DNA from: Tritrichomonas musculus
Taxonomy: Eukaryota; Parabasalia; Tritrichomonadida; Tritrichomonadidae
DNA length: 64,000 nucleotides
NCBI GenBank assembly: GCA_039105265.1
Contig: JAPFFF010000088.1
Coordinates: forward strand, 1 to 64,000
Reading direction: 5' to 3'
Of this stretch, positions 11,791-26,000 are shown piece after piece (within the stretch, counting starts at the first letter, position 1; each line of letters opens with the position of its first letter). The translations under genes and the position numbers were made by a program. The notes beneath the pieces were generated by a model. That model ran no database searches. It had not been told where the DNA came from and was given only the letters and a program-made list of their open reading frames with translations.

Positions 11791-13710
11791 AATCATCAGA
11801 TGCAACAAGAACTGCAGTTGAATCATCAGATTCAACGAGAACTGCAGTTGAATCATCAGATGCAACGAGAACTGCAGTTGAATCATCAGATGCAACGAGA
11901 ACTACAGTTGAATCATCAGATGCAACGAGAACTGCAGTTGAATCATCAGATGCAACGAGAACTGCAGTTTAATAATAAGATTCAACAAGAACTGCAGTTT
12001 AATCATAAGATTCAACGAGAACTGCAGTTTAATCATCAGATTCAACGAGAACTGTAGTTTAATAATAAGATTCAACAAGAACTGCAGTTGAATCATCAGA
12101 TGCAACGAGAACTGCAGTTGAATCATCAGATTCAACGAGAACTGCAGTTGAATCATCAGATGCAACGAGAACTGCAGTTGAATCATCAGATGCAACGAGA
12201 ACTGCAGTTGAATCATCAGATTCAACGAGAACTGCAGTTGAATCATCAGATGCAACGAGAACTGCAGTTGAACCATCAGATTCAACGAGAACTGCAGTTG
12301 AATCATCAGATGCAACGAGAACTACAGTTGAATCATCAGATTCAACGAGAACTGCAGTTGAATCATCAGATGCAACGAGAACTACAGTTGAATCATCAGA
12401 TTCAACGAGAACTGCAGTTGAATCATCAGATGCAACAAGAACTGCAGTTGAATCATCAGATTCAACGAGAACTGCAGTTGAATCATCAGATTCAACGAGA
12501 ACTGCAGTTGAACCATCAGATTCAACGAGAACTACAGTTGAATCATCAGATTCAACGAGAACTGCAGTTGAATCATCAGATTCAACGAGAACTACAGTTG
12601 AATCATCAGATTCAACGAGAACTGCAGTTGAATCATCAGATGCAACGAGAACTACAGTTGAATCATCAGATTCAACGAGAACTGCAGTTGAATCATCAGA
12701 TGCAACGACAACTGCAGTTGAATCATCAGATGCAACGACAACTGCAGTTGAATCATCAGATTCAACGAGAACTGCAGTTGAATCATCAGATGCAACGAGA
12801 ACTGCAGTTGAATCATCAGATTCAACGAGAACTGCAGTTTAATAATAAGATGAAACAAGAACTGCAGTTGAATCATCAGATGCAACGAGAACTGCAGTTG
12901 AATCATCAGATGCAACGAGAACTGCAGTTGAATCATCAGATGCAACGACAACTGCAGTTGAATCATCAGATGCAACGAGAACTGCAGTTGAATCATCAGA
13001 TGCAACGAGAACTGCAGTTTAATAATAAGATGAAACAAGAACTGCAGTTGAATCATCAGATGCAACGACAACTGCAGTTGAATCATCAGATGCAACGAGA
13101 ACTGCAGTTGAATCATCAGATGCAACGAGAACTGCAGTTGAATCATCAGATTCAACGAGAACTGCAGTTGAATCATCAGATTCAACGAGAACTGCAGTTG
13201 AATCATCAGATGCAACGAGAACTGCAGTTGAATCATCAGATGCAACGAGAACTACAGTTGAATCATCAGATTCAACGAGAACTGCAGTTGAACCATCAGA
13301 TTCAACGAGAACTGCAGTTGAACCATCAGATTCAACGAGAACTGCAGTTGAATCATCAGATGCAACGAGAACTGCAGTTGAATCATCAGATGCAACGAGA
13401 ACTGCAGTTTAATAATAAGATTCAACAAGAACTGCAGTTTAATCATAAGATTCAACGAGAACTGCAGTTTAATCATCAGATTCAACGAGAACTGCAGTTT
13501 AATAATAAGATTCAACAAGAACTGCAGTTGAATCATCAGATGCAACGAGAACTGCAGTTGAATCATCAGATTCAACGAGAACTGCAGTTGAATCATCAGA
13601 TGCAACGACAACTGCAGTTGAATCATCAGATGCAACGAGAACTGCAGTTGAATCATCAGATTCAACGAGAACTGCAGTTGAATCATCAGATGCAACGAGA
13701 ACTGCAGTTG
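11791..13710. repeat. Sub-repeat A, second copy (1,920 bp)
   Basis: This is the partner of 6871-8790 at an offset of 4,920 bp. It is followed by five units (13711-13860) that repeat 12271-12420 at an offset of 1,440 bp, and then by sub-repeat B. The order A then B is thus repeated twice within every HOR, the first time with an added 930-bp duplication. Confidence 0.8.
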
Positions 13711-13860
13711 AACCATCAGATTCAACGAGAACTGCAGTTGAATCATCAGATGCAACGAGAACTACAGTTGAATCATCAGATTCAACGAGAACTGCAGTTG
13801 AATCATCAGATGCAACGAGAACTACAGTTGAATCATCAGATTCAACGAGAACTGCAGTTG

Positions 13861-15900
13861 AATCATCAGATGCAACAAGAACTGCAGTTGAATCATCAGA
13901 TTCAACGAGAACTGCAGTTGAATCATCAGATTCAACGAGAACTGCAGTTGAACCATCAGATTCAACGAGAACTACAGTTGAATCATCAGATTCAACGAGA
14001 ACTGCAGTTGAATCATCAGATTCAACGAGAACTACAGTTGAATCATCAGATTCAACGAGAACTGCAGTTGAATCATCAGATGCAACGAGAACTACAGTTG
14101 AATCATCAGATTCAACGAGAACTGCAGTTGAATCATCAGATGCAACGACAACTGCAGTTGAATCATCAGATGCAACGACAACTGCAGTTGAATCATCAGA
14201 TTCAACGAGAACTGCAGTTGAATCATCAGATGCAACGAGAACTGCAGTTGAATCATCAGATTCAACGAGAACTGCAGTTTAATAATAAGATGAAACAAGA
14301 ACTGCAGTTGAATCATCAGATGCAACGAGAACTGCAGTTGAATCATCAGATGCAACGAGAACTGCAGTTGAATCATCAGATGCAACGACAACTGCAGTTG
14401 AATCATCAGATGCAACGAGAACTGCAGTTGAATCATCAGATGCAACGAGAACTGCAGTTTAATAATAAGATGAAACAAGAACTGCAGTTGAATCATCAGA
14501 TGCAACGACAACTGCAGTTGAATCATCAGATGCAACGAGAACTGCAGTTGAATCATCAGATGCAACGAGAACTGCAGTTGAATCATCAGATTCAACGAGA
14601 ACTGCAGTTGAATCATCAGATTCAACGAGAACTGCAGTTGAATCATCAGATGCAACGAGAACTGCAGTTGAATCATCAGATGCAACGAGAACTACAGTTG
14701 AATCATCAGATTCAACGAGAACTGCAGTTGAACCATCAGATTCAACGAGAACTGCAGTTGAACCATCAGATTCAACGAGAACTGCAGTTGAATCATCAGA
14801 TGCAACGAGAACTGCAGTTGAATCATCAGATGCAACGAGAACTGCAGTTTAATAATAAGATGCAACAAGAACTGCAGTTGAATCATCAGATGCAACGAGA
14901 ACTGCAGTTGAATCATCAGATGCAACGAGAACTGCAGTTGAATCATCAGATACAGCGAGAACTGCAGTTGAATCATCAGATTCAACGAGAACTGCAGTTG
15001 AATCATCAGATTCAACGAGAACTGCAGTTGAATCATCAGATGCAACGAGAACTGCAGTTGAATCATCAGATGCAACGAGAACTACAGTTGAATCATCAGA
15101 TTCAACGAGAACTGCAGTTGAATCATCAGATTCAACGAGAACTGCAGTTGAATCATCAGATGCAACGAGAACTGCAGTTGAATCATCAGATGCAACGAGA
15201 ACTGCAGTTGAATCATCAGATTCAACGACAACTGCAGTTGAACCATCAGATTCAACGAGAACTGCAGTTGAATCATCAGATGCAACGAGAACTGCAGTTG
15301 AATCATCAGATGCAACGAGAACTGCAGTTGAATCATCAGATTCAACGAGAACTGCAGTTGAATCATCAGATGCAACGAGAACTGCAGTTGAATCATCAGA
15401 TTCAACGAGAACTGCAGTTGAATCATCAGATGCAACGAGAACTGCAGTTGAATCATCAGATGCAACGAGAACTGCAGTTTAATAATAAGATGCAACGAGA
15501 ACTGCAGTTGAATCATCAGATTCAACGAGAACTGCAGTTGAATCATCAGATGCAACGAGAACTGCAGTTGAATCATCAGATGCAGCGAGAACTGCAGTTT
15601 AATAATAAGATGAAACAAGAACTGCAGTTGAATCATCAGATGCAACGAGAACTGTAGTTGAATCATCAGATGCAACGAGAACTGCAGTTGAATCATCAGA
15701 TGCAACGAGAACTGCAGTTGAATCATCAGATGCAGCGAGAACTGCAGTTTAATAATAAGATGAAACAAGAACTGCAGTTGAATCATCAGATGCAACGAGA
15801 ACTGCAGTTGAATCATCAGATGCAGCGAGAACTGCAGTTTAATAATAAGATGAAACAAGAACTGCAGTTGAATCATCAGATTCAACGAGAACTGCAGTTG
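13861..15900. repeat. Sub-repeat B, second copy (2,040 bp)
   Basis: This is the partner of 9721-11760. A third, more diverged relative begins at 17101. It follows 13861 at an offset of 3,240 bp up to 17640 and then at 3,210 bp, because one 30-bp unit is missing near 17641. That relative has ATG, not ATA, at 18151. Confidence 0.78.
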
Positions 15901-18300
15901 AATCATCAGATGCAACAAGAACTGCAGTTGAATCATCAGATGCAACGAGAACTGCAGTTGAATCATCAGATGCAACGAGAACTGCAGTTGAATCATCAGA
16001 TTCAACGAGAACTGCAGTTGAATCATCAGATGCAACGACAACTGCAGTTGAATCATCAGATTCAACGAGAACTGCAGTTGAATCATCAGATTCAACGAGA
16101 ACTGCAGTTGAATCATCAGATGCAACGAGAACTGCAGTTGAATCATCAGATTCAACGAGAACTGCAGTTTAATAATAAGATTCAACGAGAACTGCAGTTT
16201 AATAATAAGATGAAACAAGAACTGCAGTTGAATAATCAGATGCAACGAGAACTGCAGTTGAATCATCAGATTCAACGACAACTGCAGTTGAATCATCAGA
16301 TTCAACGAGAACTGCAGTTGAATCATCAGATGCAACGAGAACTGCAGTTGAATCATCAGATTCAACGAGAACTGCAGTTTAATAATAAGATTCAACGAGA
16401 ACTGCAGTTTAATAATAAGATGCAACGAGAACTGCAGTTGAATCATCAGATGCAACGAGAACTGCAGTTGAATCATCAGATGCAACGAGAACTGCAGTTG
16501 AATCATCAGATGCAGCGAGAACTGCAGTTTAATAATAAGATGAAACAAGAACTGCAGTTGAATCATCAGATGCAACGAGAACTGCAGTTGAATCATCAGA
16601 TGCAACGAGAACTGCAGTTGAATCATCAGATGCAACGAGAACTGCAGTTTAATAATAAGATTCAACAAGAACTGCAGTTTAATCATAAGATTCAACGAGA
16701 ACTGCAGTTTAATCATAAGATTCAACGAGAACTGCAGTTTAATAATAAGATTCAACAAGAACTGCAGTTGAATCATCAGATGCAACGAGAACTGCAGTTG
16801 AATCATCAGATTCAACGAGAACTGCAGTTGAATCATCAGATGCAACGAGAACTGCAGTTGAATCATCAGATGCAACGAGAACTGCAGTTGAATCATCAGA
16901 TTCAACGAGAACTGCAGTTGAATCATCAGATGCAACGAGAACTGCAGTTGAACCATCAGATTCAACGAGAACTGCAGTTGAATCATCAGATGCAACGAGA
17001 ACTACAGTTGAATCATCAGATTCAACGAGAACTGCAGTTGAATCATCAGATGCAACGAGAACTACAGTTGAATCATCAGATTCAACGAGAACTGCAGTTG
17101 AATCATCAGATGCAACAAGAACTGCAGTTGAATCATCAGATTCAACGAGAACTGCAGTTGAATCATCAGATTCAACGAGAACTGCAGTTGAACCATCAGA
17201 TTCAACGAGAACTACAGTTGAATCATCAGATTCAACGAGAACTGCAGTTGAATCATCAGATTCAACGAGAACTACAGTTGAATCATCAGATTCAACGAGA
17301 ACTGCAGTTGAATCATCAGATGCAACGAGAACTACAGTTGAATCATCAGATTCAACGAGAACTGCAGTTGAATCATCAGATGCAACGACAACTGCAGTTG
17401 AATCATCAGATGCAACGACAACTGCAGTTGAATCATCAGATTCAACGAGAACTGCAGTTGAATCATCAGATGCAACGAGAACTGCAGTTGAATCATCAGA
17501 TTCAACGAGAACTGCAGTTTAATAATAAGATGAAACAAGAACTGCAGTTGAATCATCAGATGCAACGAGAACTGCAGTTGAATCATCAGATGCAACGAGA
17601 ACTGCAGTTGAATCATCAGATGCAACGACAACTGCAGTTGAATCATCAGATGCAACGAGAACTGCAGTTTAATAATAAGATGAAACAAGAACTGCAGTTG
17701 AATCATCAGATGCAACGACAACTGCAGTTGAATCATCAGATGCAACGAGAACTGCAGTTGAATCATCAGATGCAACGAGAACTGCAGTTGAATCATCAGA
17801 TTCAACGAGAACTGCAGTTGAATCATCAGATTCAACGAGAACTGCAGTTGAATCATCAGATGCAACGAGAACTGCAGTTGAATCATCAGATGCAACGAGA
17901 ACTACAGTTGAATCATCAGATTCAACGAGAACTGCAGTTGAACCATCAGATTCAACGAGAACTGCAGTTGAACCATCAGATTCAACGAGAACTGCAGTTG
18001 AATCATCAGATGCAACGAGAACTGCAGTTGAATCATCAGATGCAACGAGAACTGCAGTTTAATAATAAGATGCAACAAGAACTGCAGTTGAATCATCAGA
18101 TGCAACGAGAACTGCAGTTGAATCATCAGATGCAACGAGAACTGCAGTTGAATCATCAGATGCAGCGAGAACTGCAGTTGAATCATCAGATTCAACGAGA
18201 ACTGCAGTTGAATCATCAGATTCAACGAGAACTGCAGTTGAATCATCAGATGCAACGAGAACTGCAGTTGAATCATCAGATGCAACGAGAACTACAGTTG

Positions 18301-18960
18301 AATCATCAGATTCAACGAGAACTGCAGTTGAATCATCAGATTCAACGAGAACTGCAGTTGAATCATCAGATTCAACGAGAACTGCAGTTGAATCATCAGA
18401 TGCAACGAGAACTGCAGTTGAATCATCAGATTCAACGACAACTGCAGTTGAACCATCAGATTCAACGAGAACTGCAGTTGAATCATCAGATGCAACGAGA
18501 ACTGCAGTTGAATCATCAGATTCAACGAGAACTGCAGTTGAATCATCAGATGCAACGAGAACTGCAGTTGAATCATCAGATGCAACGAGAACTGCAGTTG
18601 AATCATCAGATGCAACGAGAACTACAGTTGAACCATCAGATTCAACGAGAACTGCAGTTGAATCATCAGATTCAACGAGAACTGCAGTTGAATCATCAGA
18701 TTCAACGAGAACTGCAGTTGAATCATCAGATGCAACGAGAACTGCAGTTGAATCATCAGATTCAACGACAACTGCAGTTGAACCATCAGATTCAACGAGA
18801 ACTGCAGTTGAATCATCAGATGCAACGAGAACTGCAGTTGAATCATCAGATGCAACGAGAACTACAGTTGAATCATCAGATTCAACGAGAACTGCAGTTG
18901 AATCATCAGATGCAACGAGAACTGCAGTTGAATCATCAGATTCAACGAGAACTGCAGTTG
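18301..18960. repeat. Local imperfect 330-bp tandem duplication
   Basis: The run of three ATT units, one ATG unit, one ATT unit with Glu-to-Gln, and one AAC-starting unit occurs at 18301-18480 and again at 18631-18810. The equivalent place in the long-form tail (3991-4170) has it once. The second occurrence begins with an AAC unit. It recurs in the HOR copies at 35851-36510 and 53401-54060. Confidence 0.7.
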
Positions 18961-21900
18961 AACCATCAGATTCAACGAGAACTGCAGTTGAATCATCAGA
19001 TGCAACGAGAACTGCAGTTGAATCATCAGATGCAACGAGAACTGCAGTTTAATAATAAGATGCAACGAGAACTGCAGTTGAATCATCAGATGCAACGAGA
19101 ACTGCAGTTGAATCATCAGATGCAACGAGAACTGCAGTTGAATCATCAGATGCAGCGAGAACTGCAGTTTAATAATAAGATGAAACAAGAACTGCAGTTG
19201 AATCATCAGATGCAACGAGAACTGCAGTTGAATCATCAGATGCAACGAGAACTGCAGTTGAATCATCAGATGCAACGAGAACTGCAGTTGAATCATCAGA
19301 TGCAGCGAGAACTGCAGTTTAATAATAAGATGAAACAAGAACTGCAGTTGAATCATCAGATGCAACGAGAACTGCAGTTGAATCATCAGATGCAACGAGA
19401 ACTGCAGTTGAATCATCAGATGCAGCGAGAACTGCAGTTTAATAATAAGATGAAACAAGAACTGCAGTTGAATCATCAGATTCAACGAGAACTGCAGTTG
19501 AATCATCAGATGCAACGAGAACTGCAGTTGAATCATCAGATGCAACGAGAACTGCAGTTGAATCATCAGATGCAACGAGAACTGCAGTTGAATCATCAGA
19601 TTCAACGAGAACTGCAGTTGAATCATCAGATGCAACGACAACTGCAGTTGAATCATCAGATTCAACGAGAACTGCAGTTGAATCATCAGATTCAACGAGA
19701 ACTGCAGTTGAATCATCAGATTCAACGAGAACTGCAGTTTAATAATAAGATTCAACGAGAACTGCAGTTTAATAATAAGATGAAACAAGAACTGCAGTTG
19801 AATAATCAGATGCAACGAGAACTGCAGTTGAATCATCAGATTCAACGACAACTGCAGTTGAATCATCAGATTCAACGAGAACTGCAGTTGAATCATCAGA
19901 TGCAACGAGAACTGCAGTTGAATCATCAGATTCAACGAGAACTGCAGTTTAATAATAAGATTCAACGAGAACTGCAGTTTAATAATAAGATGAAACAAGA
20001 ACTGCAGTTGAATAATCAGATGCAACGAGAACTGCAGTTGAATCATCAGATGCAACGAGAACTGCAGTTGAATCATCAGATGCAACGAGAACTGCAGTTG
20101 AATCATCAGATTCAACGAGAACTGCAGTTGAATCATCAGATGCAACGAGAACTGCAGTTGAATCATCAGATTCAACGAGAACTTCAGTTGAATCATCAGA
20201 TTCAACGAGAACTGCAGTTGAATCATCAGATGCAACGAGAACTGCAGTTGAATCATCAGATGAAACAAGAACTGCAGTTGAATCATCAGATGCAACGAGA
20301 ACTGCAGTTGAATCATCAGATGCAACGAGAACTGCAGTTGAATCATCAGATGCAACGAGAACTGCAGTTGAATCATCAGATGCAACGACAACTGCAGTTG
20401 AATCATCAGATGCAACGAGAACTGCAGTTGAATCATCAGATTCAACGAGAACTGCAGTTGAATCATCAGATGCAACGAGAACTGCAGTTGAATCATCAGA
20501 TGCAACGAGAACTGCAGTTGAATCATCAGATTCAACGAGAACTGCAGTTGAATCATCAGATTCAACGAGAACTGCAGTTGAATCATCAGATTCAACGAGA
20601 ACTGCAGTTGAATCATCAGATGCAACGACAACTGCAGTTGAATCATCAGATGCAACGACAACTGCAGTTGAATCATCAGATGCAACGAGAACTGCAGTTG
20701 AATCATCAGATTCAACGAGAACTGCAGTTTAATAATAAGATTCAACGAGAACTGCAGTTGAATCATCAGATGAAACAAGAACTGCAGTTGAATCATCAGA
20801 TGCAACAAGAACTGCAGTTGAATCATCAGATTCAACGAGAACTGCAGTTGAATCATCAGATTCAACGAGAACTGCAGTTGAACCATCAGATTCAACGAGA
20901 ACTACAGTTGAATCATCAGATTCAACGAGAACTGCAGTTGAATCATCAGATTCAACGAGAACTACAGTTGAATCATCAGATTCAACGAGAACTGCAGTTG
21001 AATCATCAGATGCAACGAGAACTACAGTTGAATCATCAGATTCAACGAGAACTGCAGTTGAATCATCAGATGCAACGACAACTGCAGTTGAATCATCAGA
21101 TGCAACGACAACTGCAGTTGAATCATCAGATTCAACGAGAACTGCAGTTGAATCATCAGATGCAACGAGAACTGCAGTTGAATCATCAGATTCAACGAGA
21201 ACTGCAGTTGAATCATCAGATGCAACAAGAACTGCAGTTGAATCATCAGATTCAACGAGAACTGCAGTTGAATCATCAGATGCAACGAGAACTGCAGTTG
21301 AATCATCAGATGCAACGAGAACTGCAGTTGAATCATCAGATGCAACGAGAACTGCAGTTGAATCATCAGATGCAACGAGAACTGCAGTTTAATAATAAGA
21401 TTCAACAAGAACTGCAGTTTAATCATAAGATTCAACGAGAACTGCAGTTTAATCATAAGATTCAACGAGAACTGCAGTTTAATAATAAGATTCAACAAGA
21501 ACTGCAGTTGAATCATCAGATGCAACGAGAACTGCAGTTGAATCATCAGATTCAACGAGAACTGCAGTTGAATCATCAGATTCAACGAGAACTGCAGTTG
21601 AATCATCAGATGCAACGAGAACTGCAGTTGAATCATCAGATGCAACGAGAACTGCAGTTGAATCATCAGATGCAACGAGAACTGCAGTTGAATCATCAGA
21701 TTCAACGAGAACTGCAGTTGAATCATCAGATGCAACGAGAACTGCAGTTGAACCATCAGATTCAACGAGAACTGCAGTTGAATCATCAGATGCAACGAGA
21801 ACTACAGTTGAATCATCAGATGCAACGAGAACTGCAGTTGAATCATCAGATGCAACGAGAACTGCAGTTGAATCATCAGATGCAACGAGAACTGCAGTTG

Positions 21901-22350
21901 AATCATCAGATTCAACGAGAACTGCAGTTGAACCATCAGATTCAACGAGAACTGCAGTTGAATCATCAGATTCAACGAGAACTGCAGTTGAATCATCAGA
22001 TTCAACGAGAACTACAGTTGAATCATCAGATTCAACGAGAACTGCAGTTGAATCATCAGATGCAACGAGAACTACAGTTGAATCATCAGATTCAACGAGA
22101 ACTGCAGTTGAATCATCAGATGCAACGACAACTGCAGTTGAATCATCAGATGCAACGACAACTGCAGTTGAATCATCAGATTCAACGAGAACTGCAGTTG
22201 AATCATCAGATGCAACGAGAACTGCAGTTGAATCATCAGATTCAACGAGAACTGCAGTTTAATAATAAGATGAAACAAGAACTGCAGTTGAATCATCAGA
22301 TGCAACGAGAACTGCAGTTGAATCATCAGATGCAACGAGAACTGCAGTTG

Positions 22351-22530
22351 AATCATCAGATGCAACGAGAACTGCAGTTGAATCATCAGATTCAACGAGA
22401 ACTGCAGTTGAATCATCAGATTCAACAAGAACTGCAGTTGAATCATCAGATGCAACGAGAACTGCAGTTGAATCATCAGATTCAACGAGAACTGCAGTTG
22501 AATCATCAGATGCAACGACAACTGCAGTTG
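22351..22530. repeat. Short-form junction (6 units) replacing the 57-unit block
   Basis: These six units do not match the long form. From 22411 the run of variants through 22740 resembles 13501-13830, but with the block of substitutions at the 13500/13501 unit junction restored to the majority bases. The unit at 22411 combines the majority first nine bases with ATT and CAA-CAA; elsewhere I saw that combination only at 39961, its own HOR copy. The pattern fits a deletion with gene-conversion-like patching or unequal crossover, which is an inference. The same junction recurs at 39901-40080. Confidence 0.65.
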
Positions 22531-23097
22531 AATCATCAGATGCAACGAGAACTGCAGTTGAATCATCAGATTCAACGAGAACTGCAGTTGAATCATCAGA
22601 TGCAACGAGAACTGCAGTTGAACCATCAGATTCAACGAGAACTGCAGTTGAATCATCAGATGCAACGAGAACTACAGTTGAATCATCAGATTCAACGAGA
22701 ACTGCAGTTGAATCATCAGATGCAACGAGAACTACAGTTGAATCATCAGATGCAACGAGAACTGCAGTTGAATCATCAGATGCAACGAGAACTGCAGTTG
22801 AATCATCAGATGCAACGAGAACTGCAGTTGAATCATCAGATGCAACGAGAACTGCAGTTGAATCATCAGATTCAACGAGAACTGAAGTTTAATAATAAGA
22901 TGAAACAAGAACTGCAGTTGAATCATCAGATTCAACGAGAACTGCAGTTGAATCATCAGATGCAACGAGAACTGCAGTTGAATCATCAGATGCAACGAGA
23001 ACTGCAGTTGAATCATCAGATTCAACGAGAACTGCAGTTGAATCATCAGATGCAACGAGAACTGCAGTTGAATCATCAGATGAAATAAGAACTGCAG

Positions 23098-26000
23098 TTG
23101 AATCATCAGATTCAACGAGAACTGCAGTTGAACCATCAGATTCAACGAGAACTGCAGTTGAATCATCAGATGCAACGACAACTGCAGTTGAATCATCAGA
23201 TGCAACGAGAACTGCAGTTGAATCATCAGATGCAACGAGAACTGCAGTTGAATCATCAGATTCAACGAGAACTGCAGTTGAATCATCAGATGCAACGACA
23301 ACTGCAGTTGAATCATCAGATGCAACGAGAACTGCAGTTGAATCATCAGATGCAACGAGAACTGCAGTTGAATCATCAGATTCAACGAGAACTGCAGTTG
23401 AACCATCAGATTCAACGAGAACTGCAGTTGAATCATCAGATGCAACGAGAACTACAGTTGAATCATCAGATTCAACGAGAACTGCAGTTGAATCATCAGA
23501 TGCAACGAGAACTACAGTTGAATCATCAGATTCAACGAGAACTGCAGTTGAATCATCAGATGCAACAAGAACTGCAGTTGAATCATCAGATTCAACGAGA
23601 ACTGCAGTTGAATCATCAGATTCAACGAGAACTGCAGTTGAACCATCAGATTCAACGAGAACTACAGTTGAATCATCAGATTCAACGAGAACTGCAGTTG
23701 AATCATCAGATTCAACGAGAACTACAGTTGAATCATCAGATTCAACGAGAACTGCAGTTGAATCATCAGATGCAACGAGAACTACAGTTGAATCATCAGA
23801 TTCAACGAGAACTGCAGTTGAATCATCAGATGCAACGACAACTGCAGTTGAATCATCAGATGCAACGACAACTGCAGTTGAATCATCAGATGCAACGAGA
23901 ACTGCAGTTGAATCATCAGATGCAACGAGAACTGCAGTTTAATAATAAGATTCAACGAGAACTGCAGTTGAATCATCAGATGAAACAAGAACTGCAGTTG
24001 AATCATCAGATGCAACAAGAACTGCAGTTGAATCATCAGATTCAACGAGAACTGCAGTTGAATCATCAGATTCAACGAGAACTGCAGTTGAACCATCAGA
24101 TTCAACGAGAACTACAGTTGAATCATCAGATTCAACGAGAACTGCAGTTGAATCATCAGATTCAACGAGAACTACAGTTGAATCATCAGATTCAACGAGA
24201 ACTGCAGTTGAATCATCAGATGCAACGAGAACTACAGTTGAATCATCAGATTCAACGAGAACTGCAGTTGAATCATCAGATGCAACGACAACTGCAGTTG
24301 AATCATCAGATGCAACGACAACTGCAGTTGAATCATCAGATTCAACGAGAACTGCAGTTGAATCATCAGATGCAACGAGAACTGCAGTTGAATCATCAGA
24401 TTCAACGAGAACTGCAGTTGAATCATCAGATGCAACAAGAACTGCAGTTGAATCATCAGATTCAACGAGAACTGCAGTTGAATCATCAGATGCAACGAGA
24501 ACTGCAGTTGAATCATCAGATGCAACGAGAACTACAGTTGAATCATCAGATGCAACGAGAACTGCAGTTGAATCATCAGATGCAACGAGAACTGCAGTTT
24601 AATAATAAGATTCAACAAGAACTGCAGTTTAATCATAAGATTCAACGAGAACTGCAGTTTAATCATCAGATTCAACGAGAACTGTAGTTTAATAATAAGA
24701 TTCAACAAGAACTGCAGTTGAATCATCAGATGCAACGAGAACTGCAGTTGAATCATCAGATTCAACGAGAACTGCAGTTGAATCATCAGATGCAACGAGA
24801 ACTGCAGTTGAATCATCAGATGCAACGAGAACTGCAGTTGAATCATCAGATTCAACGAGAACTGCAGTTGAATCATCAGATGCAACGAGAACTGCAGTTG
24901 AACCATCAGATTCAACGAGAACTGCAGTTGAATCATCAGATGCAACGAGAACTACAGTTGAATCATCAGATTCAACGAGAACTGCAGTTGAATCATCAGA
25001 TGCAACGAGAACTACAGTTGAATCATCAGATTCAACGAGAACTGCAGTTGAATCATCAGATGCAACAAGAACTGCAGTTGAATCATCAGATTCAACGAGA
25101 ACTGCAGTTGAATCATCAGATTCAACGAGAACTGCAGTTGAACCATCAGATTCAACGAGAACTACAGTTGAATCATCAGATTCAACGAGAACTGCAGTTG
25201 AATCATCAGATTCAACGAGAACTACAGTTGAATCATCAGATTCAACGAGAACTGCAGTTGAATCATCAGATGCAACGAGAACTACAGTTGAATCATCAGA
25301 TTCAACGAGAACTGCAGTTGAATCATCAGATGCAACGACAACTGCAGTTGAATCATCAGATGCAACGACAACTGCAGTTGAATCATCAGATTCAACGAGA
25401 ACTGCAGTTGAATCATCAGATGCAACGAGAACTGCAGTTGAATCATCAGATTCAACGAGAACTGCAGTTTAATAATAAGATGAAACAAGAACTGCAGTTG
25501 AATCATCAGATGCAACGAGAACTGCAGTTGAATCATCAGATGCAACGAGAACTGCAGTTGAATCATCAGATGCAACGACAACTGCAGTTGAATCATCAGA
25601 TGCAACGAGAACTGCAGTTGAATCATCAGATGCAACGAGAACTGCAGTTTAATAATAAGATGAAACAAGAACTGCAGTTGAATCATCAGATGCAACGACA
25701 ACTGCAGTTGAATCATCAGATGCAACGAGAACTGCAGTTGAATCATCAGATGCAACGAGAACTGCAGTTGAATCATCAGATTCAACGAGAACTGCAGTTG
25801 AATCATCAGATTCAACGAGAACTGCAGTTGAATCATCAGATGCAACGAGAACTGCAGTTGAATCATCAGATGCAACGAGAACTACAGTTGAATCATCAGA
25901 TTCAACGAGAACTGCAGTTGAACCATCAGATTCAACGAGAACTGCAGTTGAACCATCAGATTCAACGAGAACTGCAGTTGAATCATCAGATGCAACGAGA

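Larger units (their letters stand above)
5548..23097. repeat. Higher-order repeat copy 1, short form, 17,550 bp (585 units)
   Basis: Rare variants recur exactly 17,550 bp downstream: TAG at 7135, 11515, 12055 and 15655 reappears at 24685, 29065, 29605 and 33205. The ATA variants in the units at 10801 and 14941 reappear at 28351 and 32491, and the CTT variant in the unit at 20161 reappears at 37711. The spacing of the CTG>CTA units agrees as well. I found no difference from the next copy in the rows compared, but did not align every base. Near its 3' end (22351-22530) it has the short junction in place of the 57-unit block seen at 3271-4980. Confidence 0.92.

Noticed and set aside
18862-20895. 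Long minus-strand frames with a hydrophobic LQFSLHLMIQ-type decapeptide
   Set aside because: They are shadows of the same repeat. Each ends wherever the common CTG>CTA variant creates TAG on the minus strand, so they are broken far more often than + frame 1.
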